Source: an uncultured Eudoraea sp. (lineage in GTDB: Bacteria; Bacteroidota; Bacteroidia; Flavobacteriales; Flavobacteriaceae). From it: a stretch of 64,000 nucleotides of DNA. The notes under the pieces were generated by a model that saw only the letters and a program-made list of their open reading frames with translations, searched no databases and was not told where the DNA came from. Within the stretch, counting starts at the first letter, position 1; each line of letters opens with the position of its first letter. Below are positions 8,764 through 17,525 of this stretch, piece after piece. Where the stretch lies: positions 65,861 through 129,860 of the forward strand of contig NZ_CAMYIP010000079.1 of NCBI RefSeq assembly GCF_947258525.1. Reading direction: 5' to 3'. Position numbers and translations under genes: made by a program.

Positions 8764-9601
8764 TTAGCTCGTCAATATCAAGTTTATTCTTGATCAATTT
8801 TAATTTAAAGAGATAATCCTGAACGATGTTTATTGTTTCCAGACTTATTTGTGATTGACTCCATTCTGTTAGGCCTAACCATTCTCGTACATCCTCAATC
8901 CGCTGTTCATATTTGTTAGAAATTGTCCTGTCAATACTTGGGATACGTTTGAATTCAGTGGTGTAAAGATTAATTACTTCTAAAATATGTTGGAGTATTT
9001 CTCTATTCTTATTTAGAAAAGATTCGGTAGCAGCGATAACAAAACACGGCCATGGAGTAGGGCAGTCTGCAAGTCTTCTGAATATACCTGAATCAACAAT
9101 AGGTTTAGTCGTAAAGTGTTCCCACATAAAATAATCTGCTGTCCCCAATTTTAGAGCGTCTATAGCACCATCCAGGGTATTCACTATATGGAAATTAAGT
9201 GAAGATGTATCCCATCCGTTAGATTGGGCATTCACAAAGGACATAAGGTGGCTGCCACTGCCAAACCTGCTAATTGCCACAGTTGCATTTTGTAGATCCG
9301 CCATATTTTGGAATTCGCTATCAGCAGCTACATGGATACCCCATTGAAGGGGTGTAGCTATATACTCCTGGACTATTTTTACAGGATTTCCTTCAGTAAT
9401 ACTTTTTACAATGCCTTCAGTGAGAATAATAGCCAGGTCTGTCTGCCCTTCTTCTAACATGGCACACATCTTTCCTGTACCTTCCGGAACATCTGTCCAT
9501 ATCAGGTTAATCCCTCTTGTTTCAAATGCGCCTTCTTCTATAGCCATTAGCCAGGCATAATTAAAATGCTCGGGGACTCCAATAATCTTAACAGTTTTCA
9601 A
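8750..9601 (-). CDS. Cytosolic periplasmic-binding-protein-like (NMT1/THI5-type) protein
   Basis: 283 aa. It begins directly with MKTVKIIGVPEHFNYAWLMAIEEGAF, the first strand of a type 2 substrate-binding fold, with no signal peptide or lipobox. Later parts follow the NMT1/SsuA-like pattern: LEEGQTDLAIILTEGIV, VAISRFGSGSHLMSFV, ALKLGTADYFMWEHFTTKP. No ABC permease or ATPase is nearby. It is therefore probably not a transport receptor. Cytosolic proteins of this fold include enzymes such as MqnA/MqnD of the futalosine pathway and yeast THI5, but assigning such a reaction here is speculation. It is coupled to the nucleoside phosphorylase by a 4-base ATGA overlap and overlaps ung convergently. 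Confidence 0.78.
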   Translation of the reverse strand: MKTVKIIGVPEHFNYAWLMAIEEGAFETRGINLIWTDVPEGTGKMCAMLEEGQTDLAIILTEGIVKSITEGNPVKIVQEYIATPLQWGIHVAADSEFQNMADLQNATVAISRFGSGSHLMSFVNAQSNGWDTSSLNFHIVNTLDGAIDALKLGTADYFMWEHFTTKPIVDSGIFRRLADCPTPWPCFVIAATESFLNKNREILQHILEVINLYTTEFKRIPSIDRTISNKYEQRIEDVREWLGLTEWSQSQISLETINIVQDYLFKLKLIKNKLDIDELITSL

Positions 9602-10470
9602 TATGCCGTGAGTTTTTCAAGCGTATACTTAATAAGAGCATCTATAGTTTTAACCGGATCTTTAGAAAACTGACCTGTACTTCTATTTGCTAATATACAG
9701 TTCATTGATGCCGCTCTGTGACCCATTAATTTTGAAAGGCCATAAATAGCTGATGTTTCCATTTCCAGATTAGTAATCCTCATTCCATTATACTCAAAAG
9801 AGCTTAACTTGGAATTCAGGTCATTGTCCTCCAATAGTAATCGCAATCTGCGTCCCTGGGGTCCATAGAAACCAACATTTGTACCTGTGAAGCCCATAAT
9901 AACGTTATCTGAGCGTAGTTTTTCAGTTAATTGAAGATCAGACTCCACTACGTAGGGAATAGACTTAAAAACAGACCATTCCGTTTGATCTATAAAGGCA
10001 AGCTGAATTTCTGGGTGTTGAATATGTTCACTTTCGTAGAAATGAAGCACATTATCAAAACCAATGGCATATTCGCTTAATATAAAGGAATCTGTTTCAA
10101 TATCTGGCTGTAAACCGCCCGATGTGCCAACACGGACAATGTCCAGACTAGTTTTATTTTCTTTTATTGTTCTGGTCTCGAAATCGATATTAACCAATGC
10201 ATCGAGTTCATTAATTACAATATCAATATTGTCTGCTCCAATGCCTGATGAAACTACAGAAATTCTGGTTCCATTGAGCATTCCTGTATGAGTAATAAAT
10301 TCCCTTTTTCCTTTTTTTACTTCTATTGTATCAAAATATTTAGAAACTAATGGAACTCGGTTTTGGTCACCGACAACAATGACGGTCTCTGCCAGGTCTT
10401 GAGGTAATAAATTAAGGTGATATATGCTGTTATCAGCATTAAGAATGAGCTCAGAAGCACTCAGCTGCAT
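9598..10470 (-). CDS. Nucleoside phosphorylase (uridine/purine phosphorylase family)
   Basis: 290 aa. Family features: an N-terminal VIVVGDQNRV, matching the phosphate-binding PGDPxRV; VSSGIGADNIDIV; RVGTSGGLQPDI, the phosphate-binding GTxGG; and near the C-terminus NLEMETSAIYGLS, where the M-E-x-E-like segment binds the ribose. It would cleave a nucleoside with phosphate to base and ribose-1-phosphate. The base preference cannot be read from sequence. It is the middle gene of a compact minus-strand operon: 1 base after the DUF1835 gene and a 4-base overlap into the binding-protein-like gene. That context suggests nucleoside or cofactor-base metabolism. Confidence 0.88.
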   Translation of the reverse strand: MQLSASELILNADNSIYHLNLLPQDLAETVIVVGDQNRVPLVSKYFDTIEVKKGKREFITHTGMLNGTRISVVSSGIGADNIDIVINELDALVNIDFETRTIKENKTSLDIVRVGTSGGLQPDIETDSFILSEYAIGFDNVLHFYESEHIQHPEIQLAFIDQTEWSVFKSIPYVVESDLQLTEKLRSDNVIMGFTGTNVGFYGPQGRRLRLLLEDNDLNSKLSSFEYNGMRITNLEMETSAIYGLSKLMGHRAASMNCILANRSTGQFSKDPVKTIDALIKYTLEKLTAY

Positions 10471-10471
10471 A

Positions 10472-11404
10472 CTACAGTTTTAGAATTCTGTCGGACTCCG
10501 TATTATATAAGAAATTATACTTTAATGCGCCTCCCAGATAGTCTTCACTGTCTCTTATTTGAGAATAATAATTGGTTTGTCCATCTAGTATTTCTTTTCC
10601 TTTTGCGGTTAACCGTACGGGATTGAATGAAGAAAAAAGAGGCCGCAGGTTAGAAATTACTCGCTCGTATTGCGTGTCACCAAAACCATAAAATCCTTGA
10701 TTTTCAAGTAGTTTACTAAGTAATTGTTTTTTAGATTTTGGTTTTTGTTGAAGAGAATATTCAAGAACGCGATTCTCCAGCTCGTTCAAACCATTTTTAA
10801 TGGTAGGAAACCTTTTTAAGTGAACTTTGATAGCATCAGAGAGATAGTCAAATTGATAATTATCAAAATCCATCAGATTTTCTAATCGGATAGGATTATC
10901 GCTGCAATACAATTGCCAGACATAATCTGCATATTCTATATCATTCTGGGATAGCTTTGTCTTATTAGCATAAGAATTCAAAATTTGCTCATCATTTAAA
11001 TCGCTGAGCCCGTACAAACGATTTGTTTCATCCTCATCCCCACTGCATACTAAATATATTTCAGCATATCTCCTGTGTTTCTTTAGCCAACTTAACACTG
11101 CGAGCATATTTATCTGGCAAAATAAGTCGTATTCAAACCAAAGTATAATCTGATCTTGTTGTTTATGATTACAAAGAGAACGATATTCTTTTAAGGTCTT
11201 CTCAACAAACCAGGACTTGCTGACCTTGTAATTTTTATGAAGAAAATCAAAACGAGTTTTCCAAAACGATTCACTACCTACATTAGTTTCCGTTTTTCCC
11301 TCACAAAGCATTTCCCGCCAGGTGATTATATCGCCCTTAAGTTTTAGTGATTTTAACTTTTGGGTGAAACTATCCCCGTTGGTGATATGCAATTGGGAAC
11401 TCAT
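10472..11404 (-). CDS. DUF1835 domain-containing protein
   Basis: 310 aa. The N-terminus LHITNGDSF, followed by LKLKGDIITWREMLCEG, is the DUF1835 signature (HIxNGDS..., then I.WRE.L.EG). A second conserved stretch is IILWFEYDLFCQINMLAVLSWL, and the C-terminal third (LENRVLEYSLQQKPKSKKQLLSKLLEN) looks like a winged-helix segment of the companion DUF3658 type. It is soluble and its biochemical function is unknown. It is the first gene of the operon with the phosphorylase and the binding-protein-like gene, separated by 1 base. Confidence 0.85.
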   Translation of the reverse strand: MSSQLHITNGDSFTQKLKSLKLKGDIITWREMLCEGKTETNVGSESFWKTRFDFLHKNYKVSKSWFVEKTLKEYRSLCNHKQQDQIILWFEYDLFCQINMLAVLSWLKKHRRYAEIYLVCSGDEDETNRLYGLSDLNDEQILNSYANKTKLSQNDIEYADYVWQLYCSDNPIRLENLMDFDNYQFDYLSDAIKVHLKRFPTIKNGLNELENRVLEYSLQQKPKSKKQLLSKLLENQGFYGFGDTQYERVISNLRPLFSSFNPVRLTAKGKEILDGQTNYYSQIRDSEDYLGGALKYNFLYNTESDRILKL

Positions 11405-11545
11405 TATGATTAGGTAGTTTAGTTTATAACGTTTAAAAGTAACATTTAATCGAAAAAAACAAAAACAAATTAACAGAAAAACCTCTGAAATTATAGTTAA
11501 ATTTTTTTAACCGGGTTATTTGAGTATATAAAAACGGGCTCAAAG

Positions 11546-11875
11546 TTAACCTCCCACGCGTTTTGTCCTAAAACCCATTTCCTGAAGCAAGGTCATTATT
11601 TTGTCTCTGTAATCACCCTGAATTATTATTGAATTGTTTTTAAATGTACCACCCACACTTAATTTTTTCTTTAAATCCTGAGCTAATTTTTTAAAATCTT
11701 TTTCAGCTCCGTTATACCCCTCCAAAATAGTGATCGGTTTACCTTTTCTTTTTTCATATTTACAGATTATCGGCTCTTTCTGAAGCCACAATTCTGGTTT
11801 CTTCTCAGCAACTTTATCTGCCTCTGAGGAAATATGCTCCGGAAATAAATTCTTTAATTGATCTTTTAAATCCAT
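11546..11875 (-). CDS. SUI1/YciH-type translation initiation factor
   Basis: 109 aa. The C-terminal half is the SUI1 (eIF1) fold: GKPITILEGYNG, then KKLAQDLKKKLSVGGTFKNN, then IIIQGDYRDKIMTLLQEMGF. The KxLSVGGT segment and the QGDYRDKI strand are typical of bacterial YciH. The N-terminal 45 residues are a charged extension. Bacterial YciH relatives influence the fidelity of start-codon selection in the ribosome. The gene stands alone on the minus strand. Confidence 0.92.
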   Translation of the reverse strand: MDLKDQLKNLFPEHISSEADKVAEKKPELWLQKEPIICKYEKRKGKPITILEGYNGAEKDFKKLAQDLKKKLSVGGTFKNNSIIIQGDYRDKIMTLLQEMGFRTKRVGG

Positions 11876-11976
11876 TTTGGGACTTCTATGATTAAACGTC
11901 TAAGACGCAATAAGTTATAAAACCTAAATCCTTGATATATAATAATATAAACATTATTAATTAAAGTAATAAGTAA

Positions 11977-12924
11977 TTATTTAATTAATCCCAGTTCTAT
12001 TAGGCGTTCATTTAAAAACTCTCCTGCTGTTATATCATCAAAACGTTTGGGATGCTCTTGATCAATACAATTGTCAAGGCAATTAAGGGGCATACTGCTT
12101 ATCGGATGCATAAAAAAGGGAATAGAGTATCTGGAAGTATTCCATAATTCACGGGGCGGATTAACCACCCTATGAACTGTAGATTTAAGTTTCTCATTAG
12201 ATAGGCGAGAAAGCATATCCCCGACATTGATCATTAACTGATCCGTCGTGGCGATTGCATCAATCCATTCTCCCTTATGATTTTGAACCTGAAGGCCTCT
12301 GCCATGTGCTCCCATCAGCAAGGTTATGAGGTTTATATCTCCGTGAGCAGCCGCTCTCACTGCATTTTTAGGTTCATTAACAATTGGAGGATAGTGAATT
12401 GGTCTTAAAATAGAATTACCATTCTTAATATAACCATCAAAGTAAGTTTCAGAAAGATTCAGATGAAGCGCCAGTGCTCTAAGCACGTATTTGGCAGTCT
12501 TCTCCAGCATCTTATAAGTTTCTTTGCCAACTGTATTGAATTTTGGCAATTCTCTTACGATTACATTTTCCGGGTATTCCTTTTCAAGTATTGGGTCATC
12601 TTCAACATACTGACCAAAATGCCAAAACTCCTTTAAGTCTCCTTCCTTTCTTCCTTTTGCATGCTCTTTGCCAAAGGATGTATAGCCTCTTTGACCTCCA
12701 ATACCATCTATTTCATACGAATCCTTCACACTCTGAGGTAATTCGAAGAACTTTTTAACTTCCCCATATAAATCTTTGACCAGTTCATCAGAAAGAAAAT
12801 GACCACTTAGGGCAACAAAGCCAATATTTTCAAAAGCGCTGCCAATTTCTTTCGTAAACTTCTCTTTTCGCTCCGGATTGCCGCTAGTATAATCTCTTAA
12901 GTCTACACTGGGGATATTGCTCAT
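11977..12924 (-). CDS. Isopenicillin-N-synthase-family 2-oxoglutarate/Fe(II) dioxygenase
   Basis: 315 aa. An N-terminal DIOX_N-like domain (IPSVDLRDYTSG, FENIGFVALSGH) precedes the jelly-roll oxygenase. The iron ligands are visible as HGDINLITLLMG (His-x-Asp) and the distal His in STVHRVVNPP, followed by RYSIPFF, whose Arg-x-Ser binds the 2-oxoglutarate carboxylate. The full facial triad means it is probably active. The substrate is unknown; family members hydroxylate or desaturate small molecules. It is divergent from the E1 dehydrogenase gene, with about 130 bases between. Confidence 0.92.
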   Translation of the reverse strand: MSNIPSVDLRDYTSGNPERKEKFTKEIGSAFENIGFVALSGHFLSDELVKDLYGEVKKFFELPQSVKDSYEIDGIGGQRGYTSFGKEHAKGRKEGDLKEFWHFGQYVEDDPILEKEYPENVIVRELPKFNTVGKETYKMLEKTAKYVLRALALHLNLSETYFDGYIKNGNSILRPIHYPPIVNEPKNAVRAAAHGDINLITLLMGAHGRGLQVQNHKGEWIDAIATTDQLMINVGDMLSRLSNEKLKSTVHRVVNPPRELWNTSRYSIPFFMHPISSMPLNCLDNCIDQEHPKRFDDITAGEFLNERLIELGLIK

Positions 12925-13055
12925 AGCTAAGGTTTTAATATGCTTTCAAAGTTAATAAATATTAAGTGCAAACATGCATGGATTTCTACTGTTTTATTGA
13001 GGTCAATTTTGTTACATTTATACCCGTATCACAAGCACAAACTATTTGTTGAAAT

Positions 13056-15032
13056 ATGCAATATTCAAGCAAAGGGATAAGTAACGAAAAGCAACTGGAG
13101 CTCTACAGGGCTATGTTAAAGCCAAGAATGATCGAAGAAAAGATGCTAATTCTCTTACGTCAGGGAAAGATATCTAAATGGTTTAGTGGTATAGGTCAGG
13201 AAGCTATTGCAGTAGGTGTTGCCACTGCTTTGAATGAAGATGAATATATTCTTCCAATGCACAGAAACCTAGGAGTTTTTACAACACGGGGCATACCTTT
13301 ATTTCGATTATTTACCCAATGGCAGGGTAAGTCCAGTGGATTTACAAATGGCCGCGATCGAAGTTTTCATTTTGGAACTCAGGAGTATAAGATTGTGGGC
13401 ATGATTTCCCATCTGGGGCCTCAACTGGGTGTGGCAGATGGTATTGCTTTGGCAGATCTTCTAAAGAAAAGACAGAAAGTAACCGCTGTATTTACAGGTG
13501 AAGGTGCTACCAGCGAAGGCGACTTCCATGAAGCGCTCAATGTGGCTGCGGTGTGGGATTTACCCGTACTATTTTGTGTTGAAAACAATGGATACGGACT
13601 TTCTACACCAATATCCGAGCAGTTTAAATGTGAACATATTGCAGATAAAGGTAAAGGTTATGGAATGGAAGCCCATATCATAAACGGAAATAATATCCTT
13701 GAAGTTTACAGTAAAGTCAATGAATTATGTGAAAGTATCCGAAAAGAGCCAAGACCGGTCTTATTGGAATTCAAAACATTTAGAATGCGCGGACATGAAG
13801 AGGCTAGTGGCACCAAATATGTTCCTAAAAGACTATTGGAGGAATGGGCGGCGCTGGATCCTTTAGAAAATTATGTTGAGTATTTACACGCTCAGGGGAT
13901 TCTTTCTGAGGAAAAGGAAGTTGAATATAAAAAGGAAATCATTCACGAAATAGATGATAATCTTAAGCTGGCTTTTGCGGAAGGAGAGGTGCAATTTAGT
14001 GAAAGTAAAGAATTAAATGATGTTTATAAAGAGTATAAATATCAAGATGTTAAACCAAATATAGAAGTACATAATATTCGCCTGGTTGATGCAATTTCGG
14101 AAAGTTTAAAACAATCAATGGAAAAGCATGAGGACTTGGTGATATTGGGTCAGGATATTGCCGATTATGGGGGTGTCTTTAAAATAACGGAAGGTTTTGT
14201 TGAAGCTTTTGGGGCAGAAAGGGTAAGAAATACACCTATATGTGAATCGGCAATTGTATCTGCAGCCATGGGGCTTTCTATCAATGGAATAAAATCCGTA
14301 ATGGAAATGCAATTTGGCGATTTTGTCAGTTCAGGTTTTAATCCAATAATCAATTACCTTGCTAAAGTCCACTATCGGTGGAATGAAAATGCAGATGTGG
14401 TAATTAGAATGCCTTGTGGTGCAGGAGTGGGTGCCGGACCGTTTCATTCCCAGACCAATGAAGCGTGGTTCACAAAAACTCCGGGACTAAAAGTAGTGTA
14501 TCCTGCTTTCCCTTATGACGCAAAAGGTCTTTTGGCAACAGCGATTAATGATCCCAACCCGGTAATGTTTTTTGAACATAAAGCGCTTTATCGCAGTGTT
14601 TACCAGGAGGTTCCCACTTCTTATTACACCTTACCATTTGGAAAAGCCAGCCTGTTGAAAGAAGGTGATGAAGTTTCAATAGTCACCTACGGTGCTGGTG
14701 TTCACTGGGCTCTTGAATGTTTGGAGCAACATCCAGAAATACGAGCAGATCTTTTAGATTTGCGCACACTCCAGCCTTTAGACACTCAGGCAATTTATGA
14801 ATCTGTTAAAAAGACAGGGAAATTAATTATTCTACAGGAAGACAGTATGTTTGGAGGGATTGCCAGTGATATATCTGCACTTGTGATGGAGGAGTGTTTT
14901 GAATTTCTGGATGCTCCGGTGAAACGGGTCGCGAGTATGGAAACTCCGGTTCCATTTGCCAAATCATTGGAAAATAATTATTTACCCAAAGAAAGGTTTC
15001 TGACCTCTTTAATTGAGTTGATGGAATATTAA
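13056..15032 (+). CDS. Fused alpha/beta E1 of a branched-chain 2-oxoacid dehydrogenase
   Basis: 658 aa protein joining the two E1 subunits end to end. The alpha part (1-320) carries the thiamine-diphosphate motif GEGATSEGDFHEALN with ENNGYGLSTP (about 148-182); the GEG form is typical of branched-chain rather than pyruvate E1alpha. The beta part (about 335-658) begins NIRLVDAISESLKQSMEKH and contains GQDIADYGGVFKIT, RVRNTPICESAIV and MEMQFGDFV. It decarboxylates branched 2-oxoacids and passes the acyl group to E2, yielding starters for the iso-branched fatty acids abundant in flavobacteria. Fusion in one chain is common in Bacteroidota. E2 and E3 are not in the window. Confidence 0.93.
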   Translation: MQYSSKGISNEKQLELYRAMLKPRMIEEKMLILLRQGKISKWFSGIGQEAIAVGVATALNEDEYILPMHRNLGVFTTRGIPLFRLFTQWQGKSSGFTNGRDRSFHFGTQEYKIVGMISHLGPQLGVADGIALADLLKKRQKVTAVFTGEGATSEGDFHEALNVAAVWDLPVLFCVENNGYGLSTPISEQFKCEHIADKGKGYGMEAHIINGNNILEVYSKVNELCESIRKEPRPVLLEFKTFRMRGHEEASGTKYVPKRLLEEWAALDPLENYVEYLHAQGILSEEKEVEYKKEIIHEIDDNLKLAFAEGEVQFSESKELNDVYKEYKYQDVKPNIEVHNIRLVDAISESLKQSMEKHEDLVILGQDIADYGGVFKITEGFVEAFGAERVRNTPICESAIVSAAMGLSINGIKSVMEMQFGDFVSSGFNPIINYLAKVHYRWNENADVVIRMPCGAGVGAGPFHSQTNEAWFTKTPGLKVVYPAFPYDAKGLLATAINDPNPVMFFEHKALYRSVYQEVPTSYYTLPFGKASLLKEGDEVSIVTYGAGVHWALECLEQHPEIRADLLDLRTLQPLDTQAIYESVKKTGKLIILQEDSMFGGIASDISALVMEECFEFLDAPVKRVASMETPVPFAKSLENNYLPKERFLTSLIELMEY

Positions 15033-15113
15033 AAATATACCCCTGATTTAAAGAACCTGAATCAATAAAATTTTTACTTTAGTTACTTCTAAAATAATTA
15101 CAAATAATCTTTT

Positions 15114-15623
15114 ATGAAAAATACAGTTTTTTTAATCCTGGCAATACTTTTAGTTGCTTGTTCTGCAACGAATACAGCTACTTCCCAATCTTCTCAAATG
15201 AAGAAAAAAACACTTAAAGGAACCTGGTCTCTGACCAATATTCGTTTTGTTGGAGAAGAAGGGCTTTATAAAGCAGATTTATTTGGTATTGCCGATTCGC
15301 CTTGTTATAAAGGCGGTGAATGGATGTTTATTCCAAACAATGGAACGGGTAGGTTCTCCATTAACGGGTCTGAAAGATGCCAGGAAGGTACACACCGCAT
15401 TCTTTGGTCTTTCTATGAACCAGGAGACGGGAGTACAGAACTACAGTTCAAATTGGTGGACACCAAAAATAAACCACTTAGTGGTGATAAAAGTGGCTAC
15501 CGAATGAGTATAGAAAGCTTAAGTGAATCTAAGGTGGAATTCAGAGTAGAGGTTGATTATAAAGGAAAACCTTTTGATGTAGTCCTCAATTTAGAAAAGG
15601 TTTCTAAAGATGTAACGCTTTAA
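15114..15623 (+). CDS. Lipocalin-like lipoprotein
   Basis: 169 aa. The lipoprotein signal MKNTVFLILAILLVACSA has its lipobox at Cys16. After a Ser/Thr linker comes LKGTWSLTNIRFVG, the G-x-W start of a lipocalin-like barrel, then predicted strands GEWMFIPNNGTGRFSI, TELQFKLVDT and YRMSIESLSESKVEFRVEV. It is probably anchored in the outer membrane. Ligand and function are unknown. It is 23 bases upstream of the OmpA lipoprotein and probably co-transcribed with it. Confidence 0.85.
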   Translation: MKNTVFLILAILLVACSATNTATSQSSQMKKKTLKGTWSLTNIRFVGEEGLYKADLFGIADSPCYKGGEWMFIPNNGTGRFSINGSERCQEGTHRILWSFYEPGDGSTELQFKLVDTKNKPLSGDKSGYRMSIESLSESKVEFRVEVDYKGKPFDVVLNLEKVSKDVTL

Positions 15624-15646
15624 AATAAATTCAAAATAGTATTCAG

Positions 15647-16321
15647 ATGACAAGAAAATTTACAAGTTTCCTATTGGTTGGGATGATGTTCCTTACGCTA
15701 AACAGCAGTTGTAACGCCATAAAAAACTCTAATAAAACACAAAGAGGGGCTGCTATTGGCGGAGCAGGTGGTGCTGTGGTTGGCGGCCTTATTGGCGGAA
15801 ATATTGGTGGTGCATTGATCGGTGCTGCCATAGGTGGAGTTGCCGGGGGTCTCATTGGAAATAATATGGACAAGCAGGCACAGAAAATTGAAAATGAAAT
15901 TCCAGGGGCGGATGTAAAACGTGTAGGAGAAGGGATCCATATAATTTTTGACGACAAAAGTGGCGTCAACTTTGCGTTTGACAGTTCTGACTTAACGGCA
16001 GAGGCCAAATCCAACCTGGATAAGGTCGCAGAAATATTTAATGAATTTCCGGACACGAATTTAATGATACAGGGATATACTGATAGTGTAGGCAACGATG
16101 AGTATAATTTAAAGTTATCAAAAAGGCGGGCTGATGCTGTTGCTAAATATATAGCCAATGCCGGCGTGGCTAAAAGCAGAATGACTGTTGAAGGTTTTGG
16201 TGAAGCTTCACCCAGATTTGACAATGCTACCAAAGAAGGACAGGCTAAGAACAGAAGGGTAGAAATAGGAGTGTCTGCCAATAAACAAATGATTGAAGAT
16301 GCAAAGGCTCAGGCCAATTAA
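15647..16321 (+). CDS. OmpA-family lipoprotein with glycine-zipper region (YiaD-like)
   Basis: 224 aa. The signal MTRKFTSFLLVGMMFLTLNSSC has its lipobox at Cys22. A glycine-zipper region (GAAIGGAGGAVVGG and further GG-rich repeats, about 34-72) may insert in or contact the membrane. The C-terminal OmpA domain binds peptidoglycan: VNFAFDSSDLTAEAKSNLDKVA, MIQGYTDSVGNDEYNLKLSKRRA and NRRVEI. It likely links the outer membrane to the cell wall. A strong hairpin terminator lies 31 bases after the stop. The long antisense frame over this gene is only a shadow of the Gly-rich coding. Confidence 0.94.
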   Translation: MTRKFTSFLLVGMMFLTLNSSCNAIKNSNKTQRGAAIGGAGGAVVGGLIGGNIGGALIGAAIGGVAGGLIGNNMDKQAQKIENEIPGADVKRVGEGIHIIFDDKSGVNFAFDSSDLTAEAKSNLDKVAEIFNEFPDTNLMIQGYTDSVGNDEYNLKLSKRRADAVAKYIANAGVAKSRMTVEGFGEASPRFDNATKEGQAKNRRVEIGVSANKQMIEDAKAQAN

Positions 16322-16352
16322 TTAAGATTATTTAAGGATTAAAATTTTTTGT

Positions 16353-16380
16353 AAACCCGACTTTTGAGTCGGGTTTTTTT
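16353..16380 (+). terminator. Rho-independent terminator after the OmpA lipoprotein
   Basis: Perfect 10-bp stem AAACCCGACT / AGTCGGGTTT (16353-16362 and 16367-16376), 4-base loop, then a run of T. It separates the lipocalin-OmpA unit from the polyketide cluster, whose first codon follows only 24 bases later. Confidence 0.9.
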
Positions 16381-16403
16381 ACAAAAACAACTATCTTCAA
16401 TCA

Positions 16404-17525
16404 GTGGAAAAATACGATGTGATCATAATAGGTGGTGGGTTAGCTGGACTCACTTCCGCAATTCATTTGGCCAGGGAAGGATATAATTTGCTTCTTCTGG
16501 AACGCTATCCCTATCCACACCATAAAGTATGCGGTGAATATGTGTCTAACGAAATAGTACCTTACCTTGAAAGCCTGAATGTAACACTTCCCAAAACAGT
16601 TGCCATAGATACGCTTCAACTCTCTACAAAACAGGGAAAATTACTTCAAACAAAATTGCCTTTAGGAGGGTTTGGAATAAGCAGATATGCTTTTGATAAT
16701 TCCCTTTACAAAAGAGTAATTTCATTAGGAGTCTCTGTTAAATTTGAGTCAGTAAAAAATGTAACCTTTTTAAATGACGTATTTTATGTAGATACAGAAA
16801 ATGAAAATAGATACTCAGCTATAGTGACAATAGGGGCTTATGGAAAACGATCAGGGTTAGATAAACAGCTGGATCGAAATTTCATAAACAAAAAGGCACC
16901 ATGGATAGGGGTAAAGGCACACTATGACTTGCAGGAATTCCCGGATAACCTGGTGGCATTGCATAATTTTGAAGGTGGGTACGGCGGCTTATCTAAAATT
17001 GAGTCCGGGGCTGTAAACTTTTGCTATCTGGCCTCCTATAAAAGTTTTCAAACTGAAAAAAATATTGAGAAATTTAATTCGAAGGTTGTTGCCGGGAATA
17101 AATTTCTAAATCACTTTCTTAGGAATGCAAAACCACTTTTCGACGAACCTATGAGCATCGCACAAGTATCTTTTGAACGCAAACAGGCAATAGAAAAACA
17201 TATGCTGATGTGTGGTGACACGGCAGGTTTAATTCATCCGCTTTGCGGTAACGGTATGGCAATGGCTATTCATAGTGCTAAACTTGCATCGGAGCGAATT
17301 GACACTTTTTTTAAAAATTCAGATTACACCAGAGCTCAAATGGAATCTGATTACAACAAAGAATGGCAAAATACATTCAGACGAAGATTGCAAACCGGTA
17401 GGGTCTTACAGTCCTTATTATTAAATGAAGGAGCATCAAACATGCTTATGGGAACTATTGCAAAATCACCTGGACTAATAAGATCGCTTATCAAAAGAAC
17501 TCATGGAAAACCAATATCCCTATAA
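16404..17525 (+). CDS. FAD-dependent oxidoreductase (geranylgeranyl-reductase/halogenase-like) of the type III PKS cluster
   Basis: 373 aa from a GTG start; no ATG gives a complete FAD-binding N-terminus. Rossmann motif VIIIGGGLAGL at 6-16, then LLERYPYPHHKVCGEYVSNE, and late in the protein MCGDTAGLIHPLCGNGMAMA (about 268-287), the GDxAG..P..G.G segment that contacts FAD. It belongs to the p-hydroxybenzoate hydroxylase superfamily, so it could reduce double bonds or hydroxylate the polyketide. It is the first gene of an eight-gene unit, and its stop overlaps the next ATG by one base. The exact reaction cannot be told from sequence. Confidence 0.88.
   Translation: MEKYDVIIIGGGLAGLTSAIHLAREGYNLLLLERYPYPHHKVCGEYVSNEIVPYLESLNVTLPKTVAIDTLQLSTKQGKLLQTKLPLGGFGISRYAFDNSLYKRVISLGVSVKFESVKNVTFLNDVFYVDTENENRYSAIVTIGAYGKRSGLDKQLDRNFINKKAPWIGVKAHYDLQEFPDNLVALHNFEGGYGGLSKIESGAVNFCYLASYKSFQTEKNIEKFNSKVVAGNKFLNHFLRNAKPLFDEPMSIAQVSFERKQAIEKHMLMCGDTAGLIHPLCGNGMAMAIHSAKLASERIDTFFKNSDYTRAQMESDYNKEWQNTFRRRLQTGRVLQSLLLNEGASNMLMGTIAKSPGLIRSLIKRTHGKPISL

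Noticed and set aside
15643..16281. Long antisense frame (212 codons) rich in Pro and Ala over the OmpA gene
   Set aside because: Shadow of the glycine-rich coding strand; no start context or family resemblance.
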